Assembly (NCBI RefSeq): GCF_000959525.1
Contig: NZ_CP009830.1
Coordinates: 372,001 to 436,000 of the forward strand
DNA: 64,000 nt
Source: Burkholderia multivorans ATCC BAA-247
Lineage (GTDB): Bacteria > Pseudomonadota > Gammaproteobacteria > Burkholderiales > Burkholderiaceae
Reading direction: 5' to 3'
Of this stretch, positions 32,924 through 41,278 are shown piece by piece; position 1 is the first letter of the stretch; each line of letters opens with the position of its first letter. The notes under the pieces are model-generated. The model saw nothing but the letters and a program-made list of their open reading frames with translations. It was not told the DNA's origin and ran no database searches. The position numbers and the translations under genes were made by a program.

Positions 32924-34351
32924 ATGGACATCGATGCATTGCTGCTGTCGCGATTCCAGTTCGCCTGGGTGATCGCGTTTCATATCCTGCTGCCCGCGTT
33001 CACCGTCGGGCTGTCGTGCTTCATCGCGACGCTCGAGGTGCTGCACTGGGCGACGCGGCGTACGGTGTATCTGCGGCTGTCGACGTTCTGGCTGCGAATT
33101 TTCGCGGTGTCGTTCGGCATGGGCGTCGTATCGGGCATCGTGATGCCGTTCCAGTTCGGCACGAACTGGAGCCGGTTCGTCGCGGCGACGTCGAACGTCG
33201 TGGGCGGCTTCATGGCGTACGAAGTTCTGACCGCGTTCTTTCTCGAGTCGGCGTTTCTCGGCGTGCTGCTGTTCGGCCGCCGGCGCGTGCCGCCGTGGGC
33301 GCATGCGATGTCGGCCGTGCTGGTCGCGCTCGGCACGCTGCTGTCGTCGTTCTGGATTCTCGCGGTGAACAGCTGGATGCAGACGCCGACCGGCTACCGG
33401 ATCGTCGACGGACGCTTCTATCCGGACAGCATGCTGTCGGTACTGCTGAGCCCGTCGTTCCCGTTCCGGCTCGCGCATACGGTCACCGCGTTTCTCGTCA
33501 CGACCGCGTTCGTCGTGCTCGCGGTCGGCGCGCACTATCTGCTGCAGCGGCGCGCGCCCGACGAAAGTCGCGTGATGGTCCGCATGGGGCTATGGTTCCT
33601 GACGATCGCCGTGCCCGTGCAGATCGCGCTCGGCGACGCGCACGGCCTCAACACGCTGGCACATCAGCCGGTGAAGCTCGCGGCGATGGAAGGGCTGTGG
33701 GACACCGGCCGCGGCGTGCGCGCGACGCTGTTCGCGTGGCCCGATCAGGCGCGCGAGACGAATCGCTTCGAGGTGTCGATTCCGCGCCTCGGCAGCCTGT
33801 ATCTGACGCACGACTGGAACGGGCTCGTGCACGGGCTGAAGGACTGGCCGCGCGACCAGCGGCCGTCGGTGCCGGTCGTGTTCTTCGCGTTCCATCTGAT
33901 GGTCGGGCTCGGCATCGTGATGCTCGCGATCGTCGTGCGCGGGCTCACGCTGTGGCGCAGACGCAGGCTGTACGCGGCACGCGGCTGGCTGCACGCGTGC
34001 CGTCTGGCGATGCCCATCGGTTTCCTCGCGGTGCTCGCGGGCTGGACGACGACTGAAGCCGGCCGGCAGCCGTGGACCGTGTACGGGCTGATGCGCACGG
34101 CCGACTCGGTCACGCCGTCGCTGACGACGGGCGACGTCGCGCTGTCGTTCGCGCTCTATGCGATCGGCTATCTGGCGATCTTCGGCGCGGGCTTCGTGCT
34201 GCTGCGCCGGCTCGTGCGGCTCGGGCCCGACACGGCGCCCGCGCATGCGGGAACGCCGGGCGCGGCCGTCTCGGAGCGGCCCGCGCGGCCGCTGTCGGCC
34301 GTGTCGGACAGCGGCGCGCAACCACCGGGAGCAAATGATGACAGGGCTTGA
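32924..34351 (+). CDS. cydA: Cyanide-insensitive/bd-type quinol oxidase subunit I (CioA/CydA)
   Basis: 475 residues, about nine membrane segments. Haem ligand His20, the quinol and haem d acids in MAYEVLTAFFLES (E100 and E108), the second His in RLAHTV, and the hallmark GRQPW are all present. The Q-loop is short, as in CioAB-type enzymes. It oxidises ubiquinol and reduces O2 without pumping protons, useful at low oxygen or with respiratory inhibitors. GGAGG precedes the ATG at 32924; the end overlaps cydB by 17 bp. Confidence 0.95.
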   Translation: MDIDALLLSRFQFAWVIAFHILLPAFTVGLSCFIATLEVLHWATRRTVYLRLSTFWLRIFAVSFGMGVVSGIVMPFQFGTNWSRFVAATSNVVGGFMAYEVLTAFFLESAFLGVLLFGRRRVPPWAHAMSAVLVALGTLLSSFWILAVNSWMQTPTGYRIVDGRFYPDSMLSVLLSPSFPFRLAHTVTAFLVTTAFVVLAVGAHYLLQRRAPDESRVMVRMGLWFLTIAVPVQIALGDAHGLNTLAHQPVKLAAMEGLWDTGRGVRATLFAWPDQARETNRFEVSIPRLGSLYLTHDWNGLVHGLKDWPRDQRPSVPVVFFAFHLMVGLGIVMLAIVVRGLTLWRRRRLYAARGWLHACRLAMPIGFLAVLAGWTTTEAGRQPWTVYGLMRTADSVTPSLTTGDVALSFALYAIGYLAIFGAGFVLLRRLVRLGPDTAPAHAGTPGAAVSERPARPLSAVSDSGAQPPGANDDRA

Positions 34352-35351
34352 TCTCGTACCGCTGTGGGCCGGTGTGCTCGCGCTGTCGGTGCTGATGTAC
34401 GTGCTGCTCGACGGCTTCGATCTCGGCGTCGGGATGCTGTTCTTCTGGCGCCGCGACGAAGCGGAGCGCGACCGCATGATCGCGTCGGTATCGCCGGTGT
34501 GGGACTTCAACGAAACCTGGCTCGTGCTCGGCAGCACGCTGCTGCTTGCCGCGTTTCCGGGCGCGTTCTCGGTCGTCGTGCCGGGCGTCTACTTTCCGGT
34601 GCTGCTGATGCTGCTCGGGCTGCTGTTTCGCGGCGTCGCGTTCGAGTTTCGCGGCGTGGTCGGCGCGCGCAAGCGGCTCTGGAGCGGGGCGTTCGCGTGC
34701 GGCTCGCTTGTGGCGACCGCCGCGCAGGGCGCGGTGCTCGGCATGTTCGTGCAGGGCTTTCGCGTCGTCGACGGGCGTTTCGCCGGCACGAGCTGGGACT
34801 GGGTCGCGCCGTTTCCGCTGCTGACCGCGGCGGGGCTCGTCGTCGGCTATCTGCTGCTCGGCGCCACCTGGCTCGTGATGAAGACCGAAGGGCCGCTGCA
34901 GCTCGCCGCGCGGCGAGCCGCGCGCCACGCACTGATCGGCGTGATCGTGTTCATCGTCGCGGTCAGCATCTGGACGCCGCTCGCCGATCCGGCGATCGCC
35001 GCGCGCTGGTTTGCCTGGCCGAACCTGCTGTTCTTCTCGCCGGTGCCGGTGCTGACGGCGCTGCTCGCGTGGCTCGCCTGGCGCGCGCTGCACGGCCGCG
35101 GCGAGGTGCTGCCGTTCGTCGCGTCGATCGGGCTGTTCTTTCTCGGCTTCTCGGGACTCACGATCAGCCTGTGGCCGCACGTCGCGCCGCCGTCCGTGAC
35201 GCTGTGGTCGGCCGCGTCGGCGCAGATGTCGCAGGAATTCCTGATGATCGGCACCGCGTTCATGCTGCCGGTGCTGCTGATGTATGTGGGCTGGTCGTAC
35301 TGGGTGTTCCGCGGCAAGGTGCGCGGCGACGTCGGGTACGAGCATATGTGA
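34335..35351 (+). CDS. cydB: bd-type quinol oxidase subunit II (CioB/CydB)
   Basis: 338 residues, eight to nine membrane segments, with LLDGFDLGVGMLF, SPVWDFNETWLVLG and a C-terminal YVGWSYWVFRGKV, all typical of CydB. It completes the bd oxidase with CydA. Two adjacent ATG codons (34335 and 34338) follow GGGAG; the second has the better spacing. No small CydX-like reading frame was found after it. Confidence 0.94.
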   Translation: MMTGLDLVPLWAGVLALSVLMYVLLDGFDLGVGMLFFWRRDEAERDRMIASVSPVWDFNETWLVLGSTLLLAAFPGAFSVVVPGVYFPVLLMLLGLLFRGVAFEFRGVVGARKRLWSGAFACGSLVATAAQGAVLGMFVQGFRVVDGRFAGTSWDWVAPFPLLTAAGLVVGYLLLGATWLVMKTEGPLQLAARRAARHALIGVIVFIVAVSIWTPLADPAIAARWFAWPNLLFFSPVPVLTALLAWLAWRALHGRGEVLPFVASIGLFFLGFSGLTISLWPHVAPPSVTLWSAASAQMSQEFLMIGTAFMLPVLLMYVGWSYWVFRGKVRGDVGYEHM

Positions 35352-35383
35352 CGGCCGCGGCCGACGAAAAGGGGAGACGACGG

Positions 35384-36127
35384 ATGGCAGGTGAACGCGC
35401 ACGCGACGCGGGCGAAGCGATCGACAGCGTCGCCGACTACATGACGCGCATCGCCGCGCAGGACGACGGCCGCGCCGCGCGGCTCTTTCGCGGGCAGTGC
35501 AACGCGGGCTGGGCGCTCGCGCCGAGCATCGCGCGCGGGCGCTCGACGCCCGATATCGAAGCGCGGATGCTCGACGAATTCATGCGCAGTGCGCTGCCGC
35601 ATCTCGAACCGGCGCCGAATCTCGACGCGTGCGACTGGCTCGCGATCGCGCAGCAGCACGGGATGCGCACGCGCTTGCTCGACTGGTCCGGCAGCGCGCT
35701 CGCCGCGCTGTGGTTCGCGGTCAGGAGCGCGTCGGAGGCGGGCGTCGACGGTGTCGTCTGGTGCCTGCGTCACGATGCGGACGACATCGCGACGATCGCC
35801 GAGCGGCGCGCGCCGCTCGGTGTCACGCGCACGAAAGTGTTCCGGCCGCGCCATGTGATGCCGCGCATCACCGCGCAGGACGGGTGGTTCACGATCCATA
35901 GCTACGACGCCGATGCGCAGTGCTTCGCGCCGCTCGACGAACAGCCGGACTTCGCGGGGCGCCTCACGCGCATCGTCGTGCCGGGCGAGCGGTTCGCCGC
36001 GATCCGGCATGAGCTTGCGCGCGTCGGAATTAGCGTCGCGACGATCTTTCCGGATCTCGACGGCATCGCGCAGTGGACCGACACGCGGTACTTCCCGGAC
36101 GACGAGGATACGCACGCGCCGCGGTGA
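35384..36127 (+). CDS. FRG-domain protein
   Basis: 247 residues. Residues about 30-110 match the FRG domain (LFRGQCNAGWALAPSIARG, HGMRTRLLDWSGSALAALWFAV). FRG proteins are found in many bacteria, sometimes linked to toxin or defence modules, but their activity is unproven. GGGGAG precedes the ATG at 35384, 33 bp after cydB on the same strand, so it may be the last gene of the quinol oxidase operon. No antitoxin-like gene is adjacent. Confidence 0.8.
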   Translation: MAGERARDAGEAIDSVADYMTRIAAQDDGRAARLFRGQCNAGWALAPSIARGRSTPDIEARMLDEFMRSALPHLEPAPNLDACDWLAIAQQHGMRTRLLDWSGSALAALWFAVRSASEAGVDGVVWCLRHDADDIATIAERRAPLGVTRTKVFRPRHVMPRITAQDGWFTIHSYDADAQCFAPLDEQPDFAGRLTRIVVPGERFAAIRHELARVGISVATIFPDLDGIAQWTDTRYFPDDEDTHAPR

Positions 36128-36230
36128 GGGTGCAGAGGATGCATGCGGCGCATACGGCGCGGCACGGCACGGCGCGCGCATCGCGCAAACCATGCAAACC
36201 GCCACATCGCATACGCTCCGAACGCCCGCA

Positions 36231-36363
36231 CAGCACGCAGCACGCAGCACGCAGCACGCAGCACGAAGCACGAAGCACGAAGCACGAAGCACGAAGCACG
36301 AAGCACGAAGCACGAAGCACGAAGCGCGAAGTGCGAAGTGCGAAGTGCGAAGTGCGAAGCGCG
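36231..36363. repeat. Nineteen 7-bp tandem units (CAGCACG/AAGCACG/AAGTGCG)
   Basis: 133 bp made of 5 CAGCACG, 8 AAGCACG, 1 AAGCGCG, 4 AAGTGCG and 1 AAGCGCG. The change of unit along the array shows successive expansions. It is non-coding: the frames crossing it are open only because the unit lacks stops. It abuts the 8-bp array at 36365. Confidence 0.97.
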
Positions 36364-36364
36364 T

Positions 36365-36428
36365 GGCGCATCGGCGCATCGGCGCATCGGCGCATCGGCG
36401 CATCGGCGCATCGGCGCATCGGCGCATC
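36365..36428. repeat. Eight perfect tandem copies of GGCGCATC
   Basis: 64 bp, ending 6 bp before a sigma-54-like -24 box at 36435. With the 7-bp array it fills the region where a sigma-54 activator would normally bind. The remaining intergenic part (36128-36230) shows nothing recognisable. Confidence 0.97.
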
Positions 36429-36434
36429 GGCCCG

Positions 36435-36448
36435 GGCATGCCGGTTGC
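36435..36448 (+). promoter_or_regulatory. Sigma-54-like promoter directly after the repeat arrays (9/10)
   Basis: GGCATGCCGGTTGC, identical to the element at 23208; one fixed base from GGCACG-N4-TTGC. 107 bp before the ATG at 36556. Confidence 0.55.
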
Positions 36449-36555
36449 TTCATACAGCGTCGACGCCCGCATCGGGACCGTACCCCGCGCCACTACGTTG
36501 CCGCGGCGCGCGGTCCGCGTGCGGGTGCGCTTACTTGTTCCATCCGGGAGGTGTC

Positions 36556-37068
36556 ATGCGCGAAGCGAACGATTCATCCCGCGTCCGGCCGGACGCGGCC
36601 GACCGTCACGGGACCGACCGCGCGTCGGCCCCGCATCCCGTCACGCGCGCGTTCGAGCGCTTCGCGTCCGGCGTCACGGCGTGGGCCGGCTCGCCGATCG
36701 CGTTCGGCTCGGCCGTCGCCGTGACGCTGCTGTGGCTCGTCAGCGGGCCGCTGTTTCACTATTCCGACGCGTGGCAGCTCGTGATCAACACGGGTACGAC
36801 GATCATCACGTTCCTGATGGTGTTCCTGCTGCAGCGGAACCAGAACCGCGACAGCGTCGCGCTGCATCTGAAGCTCGACGAACTCGTCGCGGCGACGCGT
36901 TCCGCGAGCGACCGGCTGATCGGGATCGAGGATGCGTCGGAGGAGGAGCTGAATCAGCTCGCGCAGGCGTACATGAAGCTCGCGAAGCGGGCGGGCACGC
37001 GCGAAGGCCTCGAAGAGGATTGCGCACGCGTGCGCGACATGGCCGACGCGCCGCGGGACGCGTCGTGA
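36556..37068 (+). CDS. Low-affinity iron permease-family membrane protein
   Basis: 170 residues with two membrane segments. The signature is NTGTTIITFLMVFLLQRNQ followed by RDSVALHLKLDELV, diagnostic for this short bacterial family related to part of yeast Fet4. Substrate transport by the bacterial proteins is not demonstrated. GGGAGG is six bases before the ATG at 36556. The upstream region holds the microsatellites and a sigma-54-like promoter. Confidence 0.88.
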   Translation: MREANDSSRVRPDAADRHGTDRASAPHPVTRAFERFASGVTAWAGSPIAFGSAVAVTLLWLVSGPLFHYSDAWQLVINTGTTIITFLMVFLLQRNQNRDSVALHLKLDELVAATRSASDRLIGIEDASEEELNQLAQAYMKLAKRAGTREGLEEDCARVRDMADAPRDAS

Positions 37069-37120
37069 CGAACGCGCTTTTCGGCACCGCCGCATCGCGC
37101 GTGCGCGCCCGACATCCGCA

Positions 37121-37142
37121 TTTTTCAAGCGTTTGTCATTTC
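37121..37142 (+). promoter_or_regulatory. IHF-like bipartite element, copy 1
   Basis: TTTTTCAA-N4-TTGTCATTTC. TTTCAA-N4-TTG is one base from the IHF consensus WATCAA-N4-TTR and follows a T tract. The same 18 fixed bases recur at 41279. It lies 27 bp before the ATG at 37169. Confidence 0.45.
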
Positions 37143-37168
37143 GTTCGGCGCGCTGCGAACGCGTACCG

Positions 37169-37720
37169 ATGAGCGCGACCGAACTCGCGGACGGCTATCT
37201 GCGCTTCTTCGTGCTGCCGCTCTGGATCGCGGCCGGCTTCGTCGACTGGCTCTGCCATCGACGCTCGCAGATCGCCTCGACGTCGGGCGTGCGCGAGTCG
37301 CTGCTGCATGTCGCGCAGCTCGTCGAGGTCGGCATTCCGCTGCTCGTCGCGCTGCTGTTCGAAATCGATCTGACCGTGCTCGCGCTGATGGCGGCCGGTT
37401 TCGTGCTGCACGAGTTCACCGCGCTGGCCGACGTCCGCTTCGCCGTGTCGCGGCGCGACGTGTCGCCGTTCGAGCAGCACGTGCACAGCTTTCTCGAAAT
37501 GATGCCGCTCGTCGCGCTCTCGCTGATCGCGTGGATCGTGCTGCCCGCACGGTTGCGCGACGGCGTGCACGCGGCCGACTTCGCCCTGCGCTGGCGGCCG
37601 ACCGAGCCGCTTTACATCGTCGTACTGCTCGCGGCCGTGCTCGTGTTCGCGGTGATTCCGTATGCGGAGGAGTGCGTGCGCGGCTGGCGGTATGCGCGGC
37701 GGCACGCGGCATCGCGCTGA
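37169..37720 (+). CDS. Uncharacterised membrane protein (183 aa)
   Basis: 183 residues, about five hydrophobic segments, with conserved-looking polar positions inside the membrane (LPLWIAAGFVDWLCHR, LLFEIDLTVLAL, HEFTALADVRFA, FEQHVHSFLEMMPL). Family not recognised. The His/Glu/Asp pattern could bind metal or haem (speculation). The ATG at 37169 is taken rather than an in-frame codon at 37133 inside the IHF-like element; the ribosome site is weak. Confidence 0.7.
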   Translation: MSATELADGYLRFFVLPLWIAAGFVDWLCHRRSQIASTSGVRESLLHVAQLVEVGIPLLVALLFEIDLTVLALMAAGFVLHEFTALADVRFAVSRRDVSPFEQHVHSFLEMMPLVALSLIAWIVLPARLRDGVHAADFALRWRPTEPLYIVVLLAAVLVFAVIPYAEECVRGWRYARRHAASR

Positions 37721-37814
37721 GTGCTGTCTGGCGTATACCGAGCGCGCGACGCGGATTGCGCCGCCGATGCAGCGCGTGCAGCCGCGGCAGCTTGTGCGGC
37801 TCGCGCACGATCGA

Positions 37815-37828
37815 GGAACGGCGCGTGC
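37815..37828 (+). promoter_or_regulatory. Possible sigma-54 promoter of the BON gene (8/10)
   Basis: GGAACGGCGCGTGC: GG-N10-GC spacing is kept, with one mismatch in each box. 52 bp before the ATG at 37880, the same distance as at sdhB. Confidence 0.3.
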
Positions 37829-37879
37829 TGCGTAGGCGGCGAAGCCCGGCCGTCCCCGGGTATTGCGCACGGTGTTGCC

Positions 37880-38359
37880 ATGGAATCCCAGACTCGTCTG
37901 AAACCGCTGATGAATCTTGCTGCGGCCGTCGCATGCGGCGCGGTCGCGATGTACTTTCTCGATCCGGCGTCGGGCCGCCGCCGACGTGCGTACGTCTGCG
38001 ACAAGGCCGCGGCCGGCGGACACGGCGTCGTCGACTATGCGAGCAATTGCGCGAAACAGGCGACCGATCGCGCGCGCAGTGCGATCGCGGGTCTGCGCGA
38101 GCACTGGCAGCCCGAGCATGCGGACGACGCGCTGATCGCGGCGCGCGTGCGCGCCGAACTCGCGCGGCTCACCGGTCGTCCGCACGACATCGACGTGAGC
38201 GTCGAGGACGGCCATGTGCGGCTGAGCGGCGCGATCGACGAAGCCGAGCGGCAGGCGATCGTCGACGGCGTGTCGGCCGTCGACGGCGTGCGGACCGTCG
38301 ACGACGGGCTCGGCACGCGCAGCGAGTACCGCGCAGACGCGGGCGACGGCGCGAGCTGA
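37880..38359 (+). CDS. BON-domain protein with N-terminal membrane segment
   Basis: 159 residues. One hydrophobic segment near the start (AAAVACGAVAMYFLDPASGRRRR), then a single BON domain (about 85-150; LIAARVRAELARLTG, VSVEDGHVRLSGAID, GVRTVDDGL). BON domains bind phospholipid or ligands and occur in osmotic-stress and envelope proteins such as OsmY. The FLDPxSGRRRR start is common in Burkholderia-type small stress proteins (recollection). The ribosome site before the ATG at 37880 is poor. Confidence 0.85.
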   Translation: MESQTRLKPLMNLAAAVACGAVAMYFLDPASGRRRRAYVCDKAAAGGHGVVDYASNCAKQATDRARSAIAGLREHWQPEHADDALIAARVRAELARLTGRPHDIDVSVEDGHVRLSGAIDEAERQAIVDGVSAVDGVRTVDDGLGTRSEYRADAGDGAS

Positions 38360-38603
38360 TGCGCCCCGGCGCGGCGGCGTGCGCGACACTCGCGCGCCGC
38401 CGCCCGCCCGCGTGCGCCCGCGCCGGGCGAGCGCAACCTTGCGTTGTGCGACGATCTCTCGCAGCGTCGCACCGCGTCCCGCCCGCACGGCGCCGCGCCG
38501 GCGCGTCCGCGCGCCGGACGCGCCGTCATTCGCCCCGCGGCGCACCTGCCGCGGGTGTTCCTGTCGCGCCGCACGCGGCGGCGCCCGTTCCGGAGAACAG
38601 CCG

Positions 38604-39086
38604 ATGGCCGAACGCCTGCCTGACGATACGACACCCCCTCCTTCCGAACCGAATGCGCACGACGCACTCGAACGCCTGCTCGGCAGCCTGCACCGTCACG
38701 GCTTCCTGCGTTTCGCGAACGACGTGGTCAGCGCGAACGCGAAGATCGCCGAGGTGCTGGTCGGCGCGCTCGACAAGCCCGGCACGCAGACCGGCGTGCA
38801 GAATCTCGCGATGCTCGTGATGGCGCTCTCGCGCGTGCCGCCCGAACAGTTCGGCAAGACGATGTTCGCGGCCGCCGACGCACTGCGCCACATCGGCGCG
38901 TGGCAGCCGGCCGAGCACGAACATGTCGCGCCGGGCGTGCGCGGCGTCTACCGGCTGCTCAACGACGACGCGCTGTGGGAAGCGATCACGCCGCTGCTCG
39001 AAGGGCTGAAGGTGTTCGCGCAGGGGCTTGCGCGCGAGCCCGAGCAATCGGTCACGGCGCTGACCGGGAAGGCGGACGGCGCGTAA
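38604..39086 (+). CDS. DUF1641-family protein
   Basis: 160 residues, helical, with the DUF1641 pattern (ALERLLGSLHRHGFLRFANDV, GVYRLLNDDALWEAITPLLEGLKVFAQGL). Homologues often sit beside formate dehydrogenase or disulfide-reductase genes; their role is unknown. GGAGA lies eight bases before the ATG at 38604. The last 35 bp overlap the convergent NUDIX gene. The 244-bp region before it is very G/C rich; I found no convincing promoter there. Confidence 0.8.
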   Translation: MAERLPDDTTPPPSEPNAHDALERLLGSLHRHGFLRFANDVVSANAKIAEVLVGALDKPGTQTGVQNLAMLVMALSRVPPEQFGKTMFAAADALRHIGAWQPAEHEHVAPGVRGVYRLLNDDALWEAITPLLEGLKVFAQGLAREPEQSVTALTGKADGA

Positions 39087-39567
39087 GCGCGGGTGCGTCC
39101 GCGCTCGCGACGTCGCGCAGCTGCGCGAGCTGACGCACGATGCGCTGTGTCGGCGTGCTGGCCGGCCAGCGCGCCACCGCGTCGATCGGCACCCAGCGGC
39201 ACAGCGCGATCTCGCGGCCGGGGCACGCATGCATGCCGGCCGGCAGATCGACGACGAACACGTGATGGCGTTTCACATTGCCGTCGACGTAGAAGAAATA
39301 CGCGAGGTCGAGCCCCGTCAGTCCCGTTTCCTCGTGCAGCTCGCGATGCGCGGCGTCGAGCGCGGACTCGCCGCGGCGAATCACGCCGCCCGGCAGCGTC
39401 CAGCGCGACGACGGCCGGCGCGCGACCAGCAGAACGCGGCCGTTGCGATGACAGAGTACCGTCGCGCGTTCCTTCGCCAGCGGCGCGAGCGGGACCGCGC
39501 GAACGGGAAAGTCGGCGGGATCGGGCAGTTTCATGTCGGGTAGCGGACAGGCGGCGGGGGCATTCAT
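39052..39567 (-). CDS. NUDIX hydrolase
   Basis: 171 residues. The NUDIX box G-x5-E-x7-RE-x2-EE-x-G is complete (begins GGVIRRGESA, ends RELHEETGL). Such enzymes cleave nucleoside diphosphates linked to another group; the substrate cannot be predicted. ATG 39567 gives the longest product, but the exact sigma-54 element is so close that its transcript would begin about two bases upstream, so either the mRNA is nearly leaderless or translation starts at ATG 39534 (MKLPDP). It converges with DUF1641 with a 35-bp overlap. Confidence 0.9.
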   Translation of the reverse strand: MNAPAACPLPDMKLPDPADFPVRAVPLAPLAKERATVLCHRNGRVLLVARRPSSRWTLPGGVIRRGESALDAAHRELHEETGLTGLDLAYFFYVDGNVKRHHVFVVDLPAGMHACPGREIALCRWVPIDAVARWPASTPTQRIVRQLAQLRDVASADAPALTRRPPSRSAP

Positions 39568-39580
39568 GGCGGAGCATCGC

Positions 39581-39594
39581 GCAAGCCGCGTGCC
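39581..39594 (-). promoter_or_regulatory. Sigma-54 promoter of the NUDIX gene (exact)
   Basis: Minus-strand GGCACGCGGCTTGC, all ten fixed bases, ending 14 bp before ATG 39567. Confidence 0.75.
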
Positions 39595-39668
39595 TGCCGC
39601 GGCGGCCCGCCGAGCGGGGGCGAGCGGCCGGTCGCACGCGCCGCGGCGGCGCGGCCGGCCGCGACCGC

Positions 39669-40190
39669 TCAGCGTTTCGCCGTCGTGTTCGGACGCATCT
39701 CGCGCGCGAGATACGTGCGCACGACGCCCGCCATGTTGTGCTCGAGCCAGGCCGCCATCGCCTGCTCTTCGGGCAGGATCCGCTCGCAGATCGTCTGCGT
39801 CTCGACGTCGCCGGCCACGCGCGCGGCCTCGATCAGGTTGCGGTACGCGGCGATCTCGAAGTGCTCGAACATGTAGCTCGCCATGCCGCCCTTGACGATC
39901 TCGTCCGACACGAACATCCCCGACATGCCCTGCACCCAGGCCATCGTCTTTGCGCCGAGATCCTTCACGGTCGACACCGAGCCGCCGCGCCGCTCGATGC
40001 AGCTGCGGATCAGCCGCGCCTGTTCGCGCGTTTCCTCGATGTGCTGCTCGATGCGCCGCTTGAGGTCCGGATAATGTTCGATCCGGCCGGCCATCGACGA
40101 CAGCATCGTCTCGGCCTGTTCCTCCATCGCATGCGCGTCGCGCAGCCATTCCATCAACCGCTCGTCTACTACGTTCGCTTCGCTTGCCAT
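39669..40190 (-). CDS. DUF892 (YciE/YciF-type) ferritin-like protein
   Basis: 173 residues of a four-helix ferritin-like fold with E/H metal-ligand pattern (HAMEEQAETML, IEQHIEETREQARLI, FEHFEIAAYRNLI, LPEEQAMAAWLEHN). YciE/YciF are stress-induced proteins with a di-iron-type site and unproven chemistry. AGGAG precedes the ATG at 40190. It follows the Mn catalase gene by 62 bp on the same strand, so both probably belong to one oxidative-stress unit. Confidence 0.88.
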   Translation of the reverse strand: MASEANVVDERLMEWLRDAHAMEEQAETMLSSMAGRIEHYPDLKRRIEQHIEETREQARLIRSCIERRGGSVSTVKDLGAKTMAWVQGMSGMFVSDEIVKGGMASYMFEHFEIAAYRNLIEAARVAGDVETQTICERILPEEQAMAAWLEHNMAGVVRTYLAREMRPNTTAKR

Positions 40191-40252
40191 GCCTCGTTCT
40201 CCTGTCGTTTCGGTGAATGCGGGCCGAGGCGCGCGTACGCGCCCCTTGTGCG

Positions 40253-41170
40253 TTACACGCCCGGCGTGCCGGACACCGGCGGCACCGGCGATGTCGTGCT
40301 GTCGTGCGGTGCACCGGCGCCGAGCTCGGCACCGGTCGTCGGATCGCAGTTCGGGTCGGACGCGAGCCGGCGCGCCATCGCTTCGAGCGCCTGCGACTGC
40401 GTCGGATCGACTGCGCCCGTCGCGAGGCCGTCGCCGCCGTCGACGGCCGGCTCGCCACGCCGCACCGACAGCGCATCGCCGCGATTCCACGGGCCCGGCA
40501 TCGGCTCCGCGCCTTCCTGCATCCGGAAGTACACGCGGTCGTACGGCTCCATCGGCGGCAGCTTGCCGGGCGGGAAGTTCGCGGTGATCGCGTAGAGCGC
40601 CTTCTCGAACGACTTCTGGTGCGACACTTCGCGCGTCATCAGGAAGCCGAGCGCTTCGCGCACGCTCGGATCGTCCGACACGTTGATCAGCCGTTCGTAG
40701 ATGATCTTCGCGCGCGCCTCGGCCGCGATGTTCGAGCGCAGATCGGCGGTCGGCTCGCCGATCGTGTCGATGTACGCGGCGCTCCACGGCACCGCGCCCG
40801 AATTCGTCAGCGGCGAACCGGCGCCGTACAGCAGCTGCGTCACGTGGCTGTCGTTGCCCGCGCCGTTCAGCTTGCGGTACAGCTCGGCCTGTTCGTCGAC
40901 TGCTTCCGCGAGCTCGCCCTTCGCGCCGCGGTTCAGCATCGCGACGAGCGAGCCGATCACTTCCAGGTGGCTCAGCTCCTCGGTCGCGATGTCGAACAGC
41001 ATGTCCTTGCGGCCCGGATCTTCCTCGGTGATCGCCTGCGTGAAGTAGCGCATCGCGGCGGCGAGTTCGCCCTGCGGTCCGCCGAACTGTTCGAGCAGCA
41101 GGTTGGCGAGACCGGGGTTCGGCGCGTCGACGCGCACCGTGTACTGCAATCGGGTGTTGTGAATGAACAT
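40253..41170 (-). CDS. Manganese catalase
   Basis: 305 residues. Di-manganese site pattern: Glu in ELAAAMRYFTQ, ELSHLEVIG, Glu in AEARAKIIYERL, and EVSHQKSFEKAL. It disproportionates H2O2 without haem in the cytoplasm. The C-terminal 60 residues (Asp/Pro/Ser rich) are low complexity. GGAGG lies six bases before the ATG at 41170. An IHF-like element is 109 bp upstream, with a weak sigma-54 candidate between. Confidence 0.93.
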   Translation of the reverse strand: MFIHNTRLQYTVRVDAPNPGLANLLLEQFGGPQGELAAAMRYFTQAITEEDPGRKDMLFDIATEELSHLEVIGSLVAMLNRGAKGELAEAVDEQAELYRKLNGAGNDSHVTQLLYGAGSPLTNSGAVPWSAAYIDTIGEPTADLRSNIAAEARAKIIYERLINVSDDPSVREALGFLMTREVSHQKSFEKALYAITANFPPGKLPPMEPYDRVYFRMQEGAEPMPGPWNRGDALSVRRGEPAVDGGDGLATGAVDPTQSQALEAMARRLASDPNCDPTTGAELGAGAPHDSTTSPVPPVSGTPGV

Positions 41171-41214
41171 GAAGCCTCCGTGTGAAAGTGGACGACGGTT
41201 GCGCCGGATGCCGA

Positions 41215-41228
41215 GCACGTCGCGGGCC
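41215..41228 (-). promoter_or_regulatory. Possible sigma-54 promoter of Mn catalase-DUF892 (8/10)
   Basis: Minus-strand GGCCCGCGACGTGC, one mismatch per box, 45 bp above the ATG. The IHF-like element at 41279 lies 51 bp upstream of it, as expected for an IHF-assisted promoter. Confidence 0.3.
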
Positions 41229-41278
41229 CGTAGTGCGGCGCGCGCCGCGCGGGCGGCCGTGGCCGCGTGCGTCCGCGG

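Noticed and set aside
36231-36428. Possible CRISPR array
   Set aside because: Units of 7 and 8 bp are directly adjacent without spacers; this is a microsatellite, and no cas gene is present.
36030-36453. Frames translating the microsatellites (repeated MRRCADAP, RSTKHEA and similar)
   Set aside because: All frames stay open only because the repeat units lack stop codons; there is no ribosome site or conserved domain.
37087-37100. Sigma-54-like GGCACC upstream of the 37169 gene
   Set aside because: The GC of the -12 is missing at the required spacing, so only the -24 half matches.
38360-38603. Several GG-N10-GC matches before the DUF1641 gene
   Set aside because: In DNA this rich in G+C such pairs are frequent, and the A and T positions of both boxes do not match.
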